The notes below the pieces were generated by a model that saw nothing but the letters and a program-made list of their open reading frames with translations, was not told the DNA's origin and did not search any database. The position numbers and the translations under genes were made by a program. From positions 6,386,001 through 6,450,000 of the forward strand of contig CAUJLY010000006.1 of assembly GCA_963281155.1 (NCBI GenBank): a DNA stretch of 64,000 bases, given 5' to 3'. The stretch is from Rhabditophanes sp. KR3021 (taxonomy: Eukaryota > Nematoda > Chromadorea > Rhabditida > Alloionematidae). Within the stretch, counting starts at the first letter, position 1. Every line of letters starts with the position of its first letter. Of the stretch, positions 1-12,166 are shown in pieces.

Positions 1-425
1 TTGAATAAAAAATAATAAACGTTCATCACCTTAAAAAGAAGAAGTTTATGCGATTGTTGAAGGGAATAATATAATCTTATCCAATTATTTGGCAATGTGT
101 GCTTTACTATCACAAATACGTTTTTTAATTACAAAAAGGACAAGTCTCTTTATCCTTGTCCTTCTAAGGATAAAATGTGTTTCAGTGAGAAGATGTCATT
201 ACAACTTTCGCTCTTAATAATTCCAAATCTGGTTATTACATATTTGTATGTATCCAGGATAAGATAGTATCATTTTTCTTACTACTGATCAATCCCCTTA
301 TATCCAACCCACAAAACAAGGTTCTTTTATAGGGGTGAGTAAATTCAAATATAATAGACTTTCCGCTGAATCTTTTCACAATTCATTAGGTTTCCTATTG
401 CCATCACATTCTTTAAACAATTATT
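1..425. other. Upstream non-coding region
   Basis: AT-rich sequence before the first gene. I see no ORF with codon structure and no RNA gene. It presumably holds the promoter of the gene starting at 426. A TTTATA stretch lies near 325-331, about 100 nt before the start, but it is too weak to call a TATA box with confidence. Confidence 0.5.
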
Positions 426-2629
426 ATGAAGGTAAGATTTCATCAACTTACCACTTTATTATTAATACATTTTTATAGATTATTGTTGTTACACTATTGC
501 TCATATTGTCGCCAAGAAACATTCAAGCATGCTTTGGTGGATCAACTACTGCTTCTACATGTTGTTCTTCAGGGTGCGGGGCATCTACTGCTCCTAGATG
601 CGGTGGAGGATCTGTTAGCACTGGATATGGCGCAGCCCCAGTAGCAGCTTACCCACCACAGGCTAGGCATTACGCTCAACCACCACCAGCTCAATTTTCT
701 TATGATTCTAATATTCAACAATCAACTAATTTTGGATCTCAACAACCCAGCTACGCAGCTCCCCAATCTAACTTTGGTTCTCAGCAATCTAACTTTGGTT
801 CCCAACAACCCAGCTACACAGCTCCCCAATCTAACTTTGGTTCTCAGCAATCTAATTTTGGTTCCCAACAATCCAGTTTGAGTACCCCACAAGCCCAATC
901 ATATAATGTTTATGCTCAAACTAACAGTCAATCAAATTACCAATCGCAAAATAATTATCAAACTCCATCACGTGCCGTTTATCCATTCCATGTTGTAGCC
1001 CAACCTAAGCCAACTGTTTCATCTTACAAAACTCCAGAAGTATTTGCACCAGTAATTGTGGAACAAACCCATGCCGAAGTTGCTCCCCGTGTGATTATTC
1101 AACAAACTGAAGCCCCCGTCATAGTTCATAAAGCCGAAGTTATTCAAACTGAAGCTCCAGTAATCATTCATAGAACAGTTGTTCAACAATCCCCTGAAGA
1201 ACCTATTGTGGTAGTTCATCACACACAAGCTCCAGTTATAATTAGAGAACGTGTTAGAACTGAAACAAGTGCTCCGATCATTCACAGAGTCGTTCAAGTT
1301 GAACATAGTGAAATTAAGGAACAACCACAACAAATTGTCACAGAATACAGTGAAACAAAACCATCTGAAAATATTATTAATCAACAGCAAACAGCTTCCA
1401 ATCAATTTTATGAGTCATCAAAGCCACAACCATCAGTCGAACACGAAACGGAAGTTATCAGCCAAACCCACGTAGAACAACCAATTGTTGATCGCACATA
1501 CGTTGAGGTTGCTCCATCGGTTTCGCATAATGAAGTTCCAGCTGAAGTTGTTGTTGTACGCGAAGATGAACCACACAAAACTGTTGTAATCCAAGAAAAC
1601 ACCCAACAAGCCCCAGCAGAAACTATTTACCAAACACCACAACAAATAACGTCAGGCAATGAAGTCATCCCTCAAGCACCAGAAAAAAGCACATTAGTAA
1701 ATGAAGTTATTCCTCAAGCTCAGCAACCAATCACATCAGGAAATGAAGTCATTCATCAGACACCAGAAAAAAACACATCAGTAAATGAAGTTATTCCTCA
1801 AGCTCAGCAACCAATCATATCAGAAAATGAAATCATGCCTCCCAACCCACCAGCTGTGGAAAGTCAATTAGATGGAAAGGTAGAAACAATTCACATTAGT
1901 GAACCAATTCCAGTTCCGGCTGTATCTTTTTCGCAAAATGAAAAAGTTTACACTGAAACGAGAGAAGAGGTTGCTGCTTCAGGGTCAAATGATGCTATTG
2001 GAAGTGATAATGTTGAAATTGTAAATGGAAAAATTACGCATGACAATGTTGAAGACGTCTACAACAAGCAACAACCAGAAATTAATCAGGTAGTGGTTAG
2101 CAATGAAATTCATACAACTCCTCAGCCAATCGAATTATCACAAAAAGTAGATGCAATTGAACAAGTACATGAAATTGAACAAGTACATGAAATTAAACAA
2201 ATCCATGAAGTTGAACAAATTCCCCAAATTGATCAAGTGCATGAAATTATCAATACTCCCAAACCAGCAACACAAGAACTAGTACAAGAAGTGGCTATTA
2301 AAGTAAACGATAAAGTAGTTGAGTCAACACAGTATGACAATCAGATAATATCTGTTCCAGCTGCCCCAAAGCTTGAATCAATCAATACTTCCAATGTAGT
2401 TGTTTCAGAGCCACCCCTACCTCTTCCACAAACTATGCCAATTCAAGATATTTCAGCCCATCTTCCAGCATCGCAAGAAACATCTGCTCAATCAAGTTCA
2501 ATTGAATTGATCAAAGAAAATTCACATGAGATTGATCAAACAGTTGCTCCAGCTGTAGCCACGTCTGCCCCAGTAGAACAAGAAAGACCCTATAAAATAA
2601 GACGTCTTTTTTACAAACACAGAGTATAA
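426..2629 (+). CDS. Repeat-rich secreted protein (718 aa), cuticle/matrix-like
   Basis: Two exons, 426-431 and 479-2629. The first exon is only ATG AAG, followed by a 47-nt GT-AG intron in phase 0. Joining them gives a clean signal peptide (MKIIVVTLLLILSPRNIQA, cleavage before CFGG); without the first exon no proper start exists. The mature N-terminus is Cys/Gly-rich (CC, GCG, RCGGGS), like the start of nematode ground-like and other matrix proteins, but I see no Ground-like domain at the C-terminus. The rest is low complexity: NFGSQQ repeats (about residues 80-135), a Val/Gln/Glu-rich region with repeated EAPVI units, a 28-residue tandem repeat, and EQVHEI repeats. It ends in a basic tail (KIRRLFYKHRV). 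An extracellular structural role is inferred; the exact family is not recognised. Confidence 0.8.
722..885 (+). repeat. NFGSQQ coding tandem repeats
   Basis: Direct repeats inside the secreted-protein gene. The unit encodes NFGSQQ, alternating with PSYAAPQS/PSYTAPQS spacers, five or more copies. Adjacent copies are almost identical at the DNA level (AACTTTGGTTC recurs), which suggests recent duplication or gene conversion. Confidence 0.85.
1652..1840 (+). repeat. 84-nt (28-aa) coding tandem repeat
   Basis: Two full copies (1652-1735 and 1736-1819) and the start of a third. Each encodes SGNEV-IPQ-PEK...NEVIPQAQQPI. The copies differ by a handful of substitutions. Confidence 0.85.
2158..2250 (+). 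repeat. EQVHEI coding tandem repeat
   Basis: Five degenerate copies of an 18-nt unit encoding EQVHEI, EQVHEI, KQIHEV, EQIPQI, DQVHEI. The first two are identical in DNA sequence. Confidence 0.85.
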
Positions 2630-3755
2630 ACTGTTTGTATTCTCAATGAAAAAACGAACGAAATAAGAAAAAACTCTAATTATTAACTTATTGTAATCAA
2701 ATCAAACTCTCTCCTTTCCTCATAATTATTGTGTTAATATTTATAAATATATTTTTATTATAAAATTACTTTTAAAAGATTTGTGTACTTCAAGTACCAT
2801 TTAAACAAGTTAAAATAATTCAAATAGTACTTCTGTACGATAATATTACTTTAGTTTATCTTTTACTTCTATGTTTATGATAATACTTCCTTTTACAATG
2901 ATCCGTACACAATTTTGTAGTAATGCTTTTGTTTTTAAGATCATTAATCAGTTAAGAGTTCATGTCCTCTTTTATCAAAAGTACAACTTATTATATACAA
3001 TTATTTCTTTTGATAAAATCAAGTTTTTTTAATATAAACTCTTTTTGGGAAGAAGAAATTGAGCGCAACTTAAAAAGGCAATAGCAGACCAGAAGTTTAG
3101 GATGACATTTTGACAAAGGATGGCTGTATGGTTAGTTAATTGCTTGGAGTTTTCACATCTAGTCATTTTTAATTTAATTCAACAATACTTGATACCTTAG
3201 CAATTGTATTGTATGCACATTCAGTGCAATCGTACATTTGATTTGGTAAAAAATCAATTTACCATTTAATGTAAATGCATAATTTGTAGATTTATATAAT
3301 ATCAATTAATAAACTATAATGAAAAGGATTTAACATAAATGTAGCGTAATCTATTGAACGAATGAAGTTGCTATCATGTATTTTCAGAAAGTGGCTACAT
3401 ACTTATTTTTTTACCACTATAAACATGTTAATTTATTATTATTATAAAAAAGACGCTTAAGGTTAACACAATTAAGCTATGTATAACTACTGCATACTAA
3501 TTTACTATATATTTCGAAAAAAAGTTCGAAGTTTCTCGCTCGTTTACAACCTTCATAATTCATCCAATTTATTACCCTTGAACGTATCATTATATTAAGT
3601 AATTTTTTAATCAAACATTTTAGATCAAATACATTTAATTAAATATCATCTCATATTATATTTAAGATACATCTAAAACACCTTTACCAACCTCTACATA
3701 CCAACTACAAATAATCATTATATCAATACATAAAGTATTCAGCTTTATTAATATA
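2630..3755. other. Intergenic region
   Basis: About 1.1 kb of AT-rich DNA between two same-strand genes. It holds the 3' UTR of the first gene and the promoter of the second. No convincing ORF, RNA gene or repeat was seen. Confidence 0.5.
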
Positions 3756-4831
3756 ATGAATAATCGCTTATCATTAAGATTAGTTTGTTTGTTTCTTGGT
3801 ATTATTTGGCAAGTTCAAGTAATTCAAAGTAATAGAGCAAACTGGGAAAATTACAACTTTCATTTGACGAGTACATCGGATGTTTTCGTACCTGTTTTGG
3901 ACGGATTTTCAGGCAAACTTCAATGTACTGTGTACCGCTGTCACGACCAACTTTTGTCTGCAAGTTTGAATGTCTAAAGGGAACTTAATAATAAATATAT
4001 TTAGATTTCATGGTTAAAAAATGACATCTCAATGTTTAATGGCACTCAATTTCTTTCCTCGTCAGGCGTAGACCCATCTTCCGTAATTCTTCAGCACAAC
4101 ATTGATGAAGAAACGCTTCAAGGTGAAGGTTAATAAAAATTAGGTTTTTCAAACCATAATGCTTTTGCTCTAAACTTTTCCTAAACGCTTTTTCTTTTTA
4201 ATGCAATACTTTGAAATTTATTACAGATTGTCGTGAAATGTTCAAACTACCAAACGGAAGAACATGTAAATGTGTCACTGAAAATTTTAGTTTAGTCTTA
4301 AGAAATATTACGAAAGATGATGCTGGTAATTATAGATGCCTAATTAATGAAGTTCCTCAACAATTGGATTTTCATGTTGAAGTTTTGGGTAATTTTTATC
4401 TGTTAGTTAATTAACGATTTAACTTTGTTCAGATAGTGGATTAAAACAAGGCTTTCATAAGCACATTAATTACGACTACACAGCTTGTTGTCTTGAAAGA
4501 GGGATAAACCCACTGTGTCGTTCGATGTGCAAACCTAAGGACATGTATTTGGAAGTATTTGATCCAATTAGTTGTCAAACTGCTGACTACAAAAACTTCA
4601 TCCATTGTGTTACTGAAGATGGGAAAAAAGATTACACAAAATGCTGCCAAAAGAGAAGTGTTCCAGAATTTTGTCACGACTTTTGTTCAAACAACTTTAC
4701 GGTAATTTTATAAAAATAATTCATACAGATTATGCAATTCTTTTTAGATGCTAAAAAAATCACATCGTTTATGCTTGTATTATTTACCTGAAATATTCGA
4801 ATGCTTCAATTCAGAGGCTGACAGTCCATAA
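3756..4831 (+). CDS. Secreted immunoglobulin plus DB-module protein (278 aa), IGDB-like
   Basis: Five exons: 3756-3959, 4005-4122, 4227-4388, 4433-4701, 4748-4831. Residues 1-26 are a signal peptide. Residues about 40-160 form one Ig fold: LQC, then SWLKND after 13 residues, then DDAGNYRC. Residues about 180-272 form a nematode DB module (Pfam DB): CCLERGINPLCRSMC, then CCQKRSVPEFCHDFC, then a final C..YLPEIFEC pair. This arrangement matches the C. elegans IGDB proteins, which are extracellular and of poorly known function. Intron 1 appears to use a GC donor (GCAAGT at 3960), which is the only junction giving normal Ig cysteine-tryptophan spacing; a GT at 3972 is the alternative. The last exon was chosen with the TTTTTAG acceptor because it restores the final DB cysteines and ends at TAA. 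No transmembrane segment is present. Confidence 0.82.
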
Positions 4832-5402
4832 TAAAATATTTTGCAAAGTTCTACCCCCTGTCAATTTAAAAATAATTTTCCTTTTAATAATGATTTAATA
4901 CTTTTTTGCTTGATAATAATAAAATATAAATTCAAAACACATCGGAATATTTGATAAAAATAATCATTCTTATTAAAGATCACTTGAATTTACATCATTC
5001 TTATTTTTCTTTAAAAAAATTAACACTCTAATAAATGTAATCAACATCTTAAAATGAATCATTTGATCGACCATTAAAAAATAATTGACGTCAATTTAGT
5101 GGGAAGTGAACTCGTAATGATAAATGTAGGATTTATCAAAACTTATTAAATAAAACTAATTCGACAAAGTTTATATAACATGTTTTTATTCAAAAATAAC
5201 AAATAGTTCAAGCATCTGAAGACCTATTTGATCAAGTTATTTTAGATCTACAATTAGTATAAAAGATAATAAACTAATTAAATTATAATTTGTGATAAGT
5301 GCTTTTAATAAAGTGTCGATTTGTGGTTTAATTATAAAAGTTATTTACAGTTCAAAAATATGTAAACAAACAAGGTTTTAGAAGGTTATAATCTTTTATT
5401 GC
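4832..5402. other. Intergenic region between convergent genes
   Basis: The 3' ends of two converging genes meet here. A perfect palindrome AATTGACGTCAATT (5083-5096) contains the CRE core TGACGTCA, but it lies downstream of both genes. Nothing else is visible. Confidence 0.5.
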
Positions 5403-6125
5403 TTATTTCTCTTCCACCAAAACTCCTTCCTTACTATTTTTGTAATCTACTTTCTTTCCATACTTTGAATAGAAAGTTATGTTGCATGGCATCTTTCTTC
5501 CTGTATGCTACAAAAGTTAACAAAAGATTAGTAAACATATAAAATAAATTGATAAGACTATCAATTATAAAATGGTACTTAGACAAAAAATACTTACTTC
5601 GTCAAAGCAATGACACATGTCATATGCAGGAATGTAAAGATGGAGTGTGACACAATTATTTGTATTACTTTCGTTTTCCATTCTATGTAATCCTAACTTG
5701 TCTGACATATAAGTAACTTCATTTTTGATAAAGGTATCCTTTTCAATTTGCCTTAACTCATCGTCTTCATTTTCTTCCTCTGGCCAATCGTATTTAGTCT
5801 CTGTAACTTCGCCATCTAGAACTTTTACGAAACAATGCGAACCTCTGTGATCATGAATACCGGAAGCTATACCAGGGCCCCAACATAAAACGATTAAATT
5901 GTATTTACCATTTCCTTCATCAACTAAATTTCTTGTGTATCTAGAACAATTTAAAAGAAAATATTGTCAAACTTAAACATACTTATGAGGGTCAAATTTG
6001 GCATATTGCTTCCAATCATTGTTATTACTTTTGTAAGAAGATAATATATCCTTAACTTCTTCAGTATTTACTTCGTGATCAGAAAATACTTCACGTAATT
6101 TTAAGCAAACTTCTACCAAATTCAT
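5403..6125 (-). CDS. cdo-1: Cysteine dioxygenase (196 aa)
   Basis: Exons on the minus strand: 6125-5983, 5940-5598, 5507-5403. The protein converts L-cysteine plus O2 to cysteine sulfinate in the cytosol, the first step of cysteine catabolism. The cupin iron site is intact: His77 and His79 in [15 protein letters not shown], and His133 in LGLHRMEN. Cys84 and Tyr150 (HLY) correspond to the Cys93-Tyr157 thioether crosslink of mammalian CDO. The C-terminus ([17 protein letters not shown]) matches the family. Length is close to the usual 190-200 aa. All three exons are linked by phase and none was obvious as a single ORF. In C. elegans this gene is HIF-1/cysteine regulated; nothing in this sequence alone proves that here. 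Confidence 0.95.
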
Positions 6126-9100
6126 TTTTCTTTAAAAAATTAATTAATCTTATCGGCACTGTGGATCGCGCAATTAATAATATATTACGAACATATAAAC
6201 TAATTAATACATATCAAAACTACGTAGGTTTTGTTATTAATGTAATGACTAAGATTGAAAGGAATATTTAAAAGATACCTTGTTAATAGACATAAACGTA
6301 TATAAATTTTTTTGTCTTAATGTCAAATTAAAACAATCTACTTCTCATCATTTAAAGTAAAACTAATAATATATCAAACACATCTTTCCTTAATCAAAAA
6401 ACAAAGATGAATTAATGATGTACATAAGACTCTATTTAAAGATCTAATTCAACGGAGTAAATAATCAAGCACGTTTGAAGTGCAGATGAAGAATTTCAAT
6501 GAAATTATATATAATGTCGGGTCATGCTTATATGTGCATAATAATATTGCATTATTTGCGCAACATATGAGAAGCATATTATCATCTAATAGTCTTCCAC
6601 TTAACTAATAAAATCACCTTTTATACATATCAATTAATATTTTAAATGATAACAATTTCACAGAAAATTTTACGATTCAAGTCAACACCTCCTTCTCATC
6701 TTCTAAGGATCTTTTAAGCATTTATAATATTTTTGTTTGTCATTGAAATGATAAATAATATACATCTAGATTACCAAGCTTAAAGGCCAATCAAAATTGT
6801 TGAGATGCTAAATAAACTATTTTTTAGTCTTTTATATTGAAAATGTTCTTATTTTAAACAGATTAATTGATACCTTTTCCTTGGGAAGGAGATCTGAATA
6901 GATTACATCATACTAAAAAATGACTCGAAGGATGATTTTGTTAATGAATTAATGCTTGTTCCTACAAAGTAGTAAAAGCATTTGCTTTTGTTTAGAACTA
7001 CAGTAAAATCAAAATGATTAAACGTTTGTTCAAAAACAAAAAAATAACGGAAATACAGTATTAACATTAAGCTTAATAAGAATGTCTTTTTATCAAAATG
7101 ATTAGTTTCTATTAAATAAATATTATTTATATATTAACCTGCTAATCAGCCATCCAAAATGGAGGAGATGTCAGTGATTTCAATAATTTATACAACACGC
7201 CTGTACTTAATCAAAAATTAATTTATTTTCTAATTTAGAATCTTTTGATCTTTGACGAACACAAAACTTTACCAAACACCTTCTTTTCCTTTTATTTCAT
7301 TTTCGTTAGCTACATATTTGATCAAAATAGTTATACTGTAGGTTAAATCCAAAACCACCAAAGCATATGATTTCCATGTAGACCACATCTATTTTTTATT
7401 AACACTTTCTTCAAACTATATACATTGTACACATTATTTAATCGGTAAACAAAAACACTAATTTAGACACAACTACTTATACATACTTAATTTGAATGCA
7501 ATATTTTTAATTTGACAAAAGTGTTTCACAAAAATAAATGTACATTTTTGAGCTTAAGCAATCTTTCCTGATTTAATCAACTCCATGTTATGATTTTACC
7601 ATTACCACTTCTTGATGATTTGATAATTATTGTTAAAGGCAAATTTTTAAACTCATTGAAGTGCTTTTTCTATATTCACTTTTAATGAATAATAAAAGAT
7701 CATAGTTTATCACATTTGTATTAAAAACCCCTTATTTGTAGGTAAAAATAATCCACATTGCTTTCAAATTGCATTTTATTGGTGTAAAAATCAAACACAT
7801 TTGCACACATTCCATGGGCGAACTTATTTTATTCTTGTTGCAAATGTGAAAATCACGTTGTTCAACTTAATGTCCATATCATCAAAACAGTTACACAAAA
7901 ACCGTAAAATCACATGGCATGATCATTGATAAAACAATGAAAGTGTATAGTGCTTGTTTAATTAGTTAACTTGTTAATGAACAACAAAAAATGATTAATG
8001 AATTAATATTTATGGAATATGCTGAAATACTTTCAGAAATGTCTCAGATGCCTTCTTTGAATAGATCAAATAAATATGATTTAAGAAAGTAAAAAATAGG
8101 TATTATCAACATTTGACAAAAAGTAGTAGATTTTTATATGAAAATATGCACGTATCTCAAAGCACACTCACATCAACTGTTTGGTTGAACCAACAAATAA
8201 ACATATAAACTCGTGCCAAACTTGATAAAATTGTTTTAATGGTGCTCATCAAATCTACCAATTGAGCTTTTTTCATTGATATGACGTGGATAATGTTTAA
8301 CAAATTTATTATTAAGCCCTATAAAAGCACAATATTCTTTTAACAATTATTATTTTATTTGCCAATAAAGTTTATTCTTCTATTCCAAAATCAATTTGTA
8401 CCATATAACTGCATGTAAGCATACTTTCAAGCTTCTTAAATGGAAAATAAACTCCAAAATTATACGTACATTCTTTTACCCATAAACTGCTTTAAAGTTT
8501 TTCCAAATCAATCACAATGCATCCACCTTAGCTTCCTATAACCTTATCAACTACAAAATATTTTTTCTTTTAGTATAATCAATATACACACAAACAACAC
8601 CCAACATCCAAATATCAAAACATTGATATGTGCATAAATGTGTTTTATATCAAAAAAACATCATAAAACTAACTTTTTGTACTTCTTATATAATTACAAC
8701 CGAGAAATGTGTATTAACAAGGACAACTAAACAATTTATAGTAGATATTGATACTTCAAAATACACAGCTTTTAATTATATTCGATAAAAAGTAAATAAA
8801 ATATTTACCATTATCTTTTAACTGATTGGCTTTTTATTACCAAGAATAATAAATGCTTATTGAAGTAAACTAACCCCAAATCAAGTAGTCAAAGTTACAG
8901 CAAATTACCGCTAAAATCAAACTTAAAAATAATTCCCCAAATTGAAACAAGTTGGTATAAAAAATGAATTAGTCATTGTAATCTCTACTATGATAAAGAT
9001 TATGCCTCTGGTCATTACACAAACTTAATTTCTGATATGTTGATTGGTTTTGATTAAGGATAGAGTATTGTTTTGTTGACAAGTGAATGACGCAAATATT

Positions 9101-9709
9101 TATTTCGATCTTTATAAATACATTTTCAAGGCAGATAAATGTTTTTGTTGTCGAAAGTACGTTCTTGTTAGATAATTTCGGGTTGAATTAAAACGTATTT
9201 TAGATGATACTTTGATTGGGGTAATGGTTTAGAAAGTACTTCGTGAAACCCTCTTGTACTACTAAGTTTTTATATTTTTTATCAACTTAAAAAAGTCATC
9301 TTATTTAAGATAAAGTTTTTACAAATCATAGTGTACACGTCATGAAAAACAATGTTTCAACTTTTTTATTAGAAAAATTTAAAATAACACAATATTTGTA
9401 CCTATATATTTAAGATATTTTGCTTTCTTTGAACCTAGATACAATTATACTTTTTATTATCGACCATCATCACTCTCTCTTTCCATCTAAATATATCATC
9501 CTTTTCTAAAAACATAAAAAATGTTTCTTACCAACCGAACTATTAGCCTTCTTGTTCTTCTCGTTAAAACAATATTAATAGATGTGCATATGTAACATTT
9601 TTGTTTGTCTCTGATGATGGCGATACTACCGATACTTTTTTTAAAGATAGTTATATTTACTACCGTTGATAAATAATAAGCTTAATTCTTACTTTTACAG
9701 GGAATAATA
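6126..9709. other. 3.6-kb gene-free region
   Basis: AT-rich DNA between divergent cdo-1 and gsy-1. I see no sustained coding frame and no tRNA-like B box. A 24-codon ORF at about 9521-9595 (MFLTNRTISLLVLLVK...) has a good AAAAATG start just upstream of gsy-1, but cannot be joined in frame. The region likely holds promoters for both genes and possibly 5' UTR exons. Confidence 0.5.
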
Positions 9710-12029
9710 ATGATTTCATCAAGCAAAATGTCTAAAAAGCTTAGTGGATCTAAGTTGGCTAGAAATATATCTGTAAGTTGTTGCTCTGCCAAAATCATCC
9801 TTTTTGGCCATACTATTTGATTACTAATTGTCTTTGTTCCTTTTAAGATGGCAGATGTTACTGCGGAATGTGATTATGGAGAGTTAGCTAAACACGAAGG
9901 CCGCTATGTCTTCGAATGTGCCTGGGAAGTGGCTAATAAAGGTAAGTCTCATTGTTTTTAAATTTTATAAAAGGCATTATTTTCGATTTATTTGAAAGTC
10001 ATTATTTTTATAAGCTACAAAAAATCATCGTTTTAAATCTATATAAAAATCATTATTTTAGTTGGAGGTATTTACACTGTCCTTAGAACAAAAGCTCCCG
10101 TCAGTACTAATGAACTAGGAGATCAATATTGCATGTTTGGTCCCTACTTTGAACAGAAAGTCAAATTTGAAGTTGAAGAATGTGAACCGGAAAGTGCTGC
10201 ATTCAAGTATGCTCTGGATAAAATGACTGGCTGGGGATTTAAGGTTGTATTTGGACGTTGGTTAATTGATGGTTACCCCAAAGTTGTTCTCTTTGACATT
10301 GGTTCTGGGGCGTGGAAATTGGATCAATGGAAGCATGAATTGTGGGAGAAAACTAAAATAGGTGTTCCATTTGAGGATAGGGAGTCAAATGATATCATTA
10401 TCTTTGGTTTTCTGGTAGCAATATTTTTGAAGACCTTTTGTGAATGGTTTGAAGACACAGAGTTGTTAGCTGTTGCTCATTTTCACGAATGGCAAGCTGG
10501 AGTTGGACTTATCATGTCAAGACTTTGGCATGTTAACGTCTCCACTGTCTTCACTACTCATGCGACCTTATTGGGAAGACACTTGTGTGCTGCTGGAGCG
10601 GATCTTTATAATAACATCGAGAAGTTTAATTGTGACTATGAAGCTGGCGAAAAACAAATTTACCACAGATATTGTTTAGAACGTTGCGCTGCTAAACTTT
10701 CACATGTCTTCACAACAGTTAGCGAAATTACTGGCCTTGAAGCTGAACACTTACTGAAAAGAAAACCAGATATCCTTACTCCTAACGGTCTTAATGTTGT
10801 CAAGTTTGCAGCTCTTCATGAGTTCCAAAATCTTCATGCAAAATCAAAAGAAAAGATCCATGATTTTATCAGAGGTCATTTTTACGGAAATTTAAACTTT
10901 AGTCTCGACAAAGTAATTTACCTTTTTACTGCTGGAAGATACGAATTTACCAACAAAGGAGGTGATTTTTTTATTGAAGCTTTGGCCAAGTTTAATCATA
11001 TGCTAAAAACATCAAATGATCCCAAATTAGAAGGTGTTACTGTTGTTGCCTTCTTCATCTACCCTGGTGAGGCACATTCTTTCAATGTTGAAACCCTCAA
11101 AGGACAGGCTGTTTGCAAGCAACTTAAGGAAAGTATCTACAGAATCAAAAACAACATGGCTTCTCGTTTGCTCGAGCATTGTCTTCATGGGGAGATTCCT
11201 GATATGAATGAACTATTGACAAATGAAGAGACTGTCCAACTTAAGAGATGCATCTTGTCATCACGCAGAGAAACTTTACCCCCAATTTGCACCCACAACA
11301 TGGCCGATGACGCTCGTGATCCTGTCTTAAATGCGTTCCGAAGATGTCAACTTTTCAACAAACCAGATGACCGTGTCAAAGTTATCTTCCACCCTGAATT
11401 TTTGAGTTCTGTTTCGCCATTGATTGGTCTTGATTATGAAGATTTTGTTCGTGGCTGTCATTTAGGGGTATTTCCTTCTTATTATGAGCCTTGGGGTTAC
11501 ACACCAGCCGAATGCACTGTTATGGGAGTTCCTTCGATAACCACCAATTTATCTGGCTTTGGGTGCTTTGTGGAAGAGAATGTTCCTGATCATACACAAT
11601 ATGGAATCTATGTTGTGGACAGAAGATTCAAGAACTCAGATGAATCAATTCAACAATTAGCTTCCCAATTGTTTGATTTTGCTAAACTAACTCGTCGCCA
11701 ACGTGTCATTTTGAGAAACAGAACTGAAAGAATCAGTGATTATTTTGATTGGAAGAATTTAGGCATCGTAAGTTTAATTTAAATTCATACATACTCAACA
11801 AATATGTTTTCAGTTTTACCAACAAGCCCGTCGTCTTGCACTCGAAGCAACTCATCCTGATCTTGAGTTAGTAATTTCCGAAAAGCTCAAGAAAGTTCCA
11901 CGCCCTTTGTCGGCTCCTTCAACACCATCTACATCACGCCGTGCTTCACCTAATCATAGTGAAGATGAAGATTCCGATACTGCTGAACAAGAAGAACATG
12001 AGAATAAGATTTGGAAAAATGAAAAATAA
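9710..12029 (+). CDS. gsy-1: Glycogen [starch] synthase (692 aa), GT3 family
   Basis: Exons: 9710-9772, 9848-9941, 10062-11767, 11814-12029. The enzyme extends alpha-1,4 glucan chains from UDP-glucose in the cytosol. It shows [22 protein letters not shown] near the N-terminus and [20 protein letters not shown] near the C-terminal catalytic region. Regulatory sites look conserved. N-terminal ARNIS has an RxxS site in the place of mammalian Ser7. The tail has [31 protein letters not shown] spacing, matching the GSK-3 sites 3a-c, sites 4/5 and a CK2-primed acidic stretch. The start at 9710 follows a TTTTACAG acceptor-like site (9700/9701) by nine bases, consistent with trans-splicing or a 5' UTR intron. 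A second ATG opens exon 2 (MADVT), so translation could also begin there and lose the N-terminal phosphosite. Length matches the animal family (about 670-740 aa). Intron 2 is a tandem-repeat intron. Confidence 0.96.
9942..10061 (+). repeat. gsy-1 intron 2 made of about 25-nt tandem repeats
   Basis: The whole 120-nt intron consists of about five units of 25-26 nt. Copies of CATTATTTT or close variants start at 9950, 9975, 10000, 10026 and 10051. The last copy runs straight into the 3' splice site (ATTATTTTAG). The unit resembles the repeat in the glutamate-transporter intron at 31228-31450. Confidence 0.75.
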
Positions 12030-12152
12030 GTTCCCAATAATTGTAGTATCATATATAATATCATTACGTTAAATTGTACTTAATAAGCCAAATAGCCAGT
12101 TGAAAAGATTAGTCATTTCTTGATAGCCTATTTGAATTTTTAGAACAGCTGT

Positions 12153-12166
12153 AATAAAACAATAAA
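12153..12166 (+). terminator. Polyadenylation signals of gsy-1
   Basis: Two AATAAA hexamers (12153-12158 and 12161-12166), about 125 nt after the gsy-1 stop codon. Confidence 0.6.

Noticed and set aside
1019..1405. 128-codon minus-strand open frame
   Set aside because: It is the complement of the Val/Gln-rich repeat coding sequence and has a low-complexity Asn/Ser/Phe composition.
5083..5096. Palindrome AATTGACGTCAATT as a promoter element
   Set aside because: It lies between the 3' ends of two converging genes, so a promoter role is unlikely; such short palindromes occur by chance.
9521..9595. 24-codon ORF as first exon of gsy-1
   Set aside because: Any join to the next acceptor leads to an immediate stop; it may be an upstream ORF at most.
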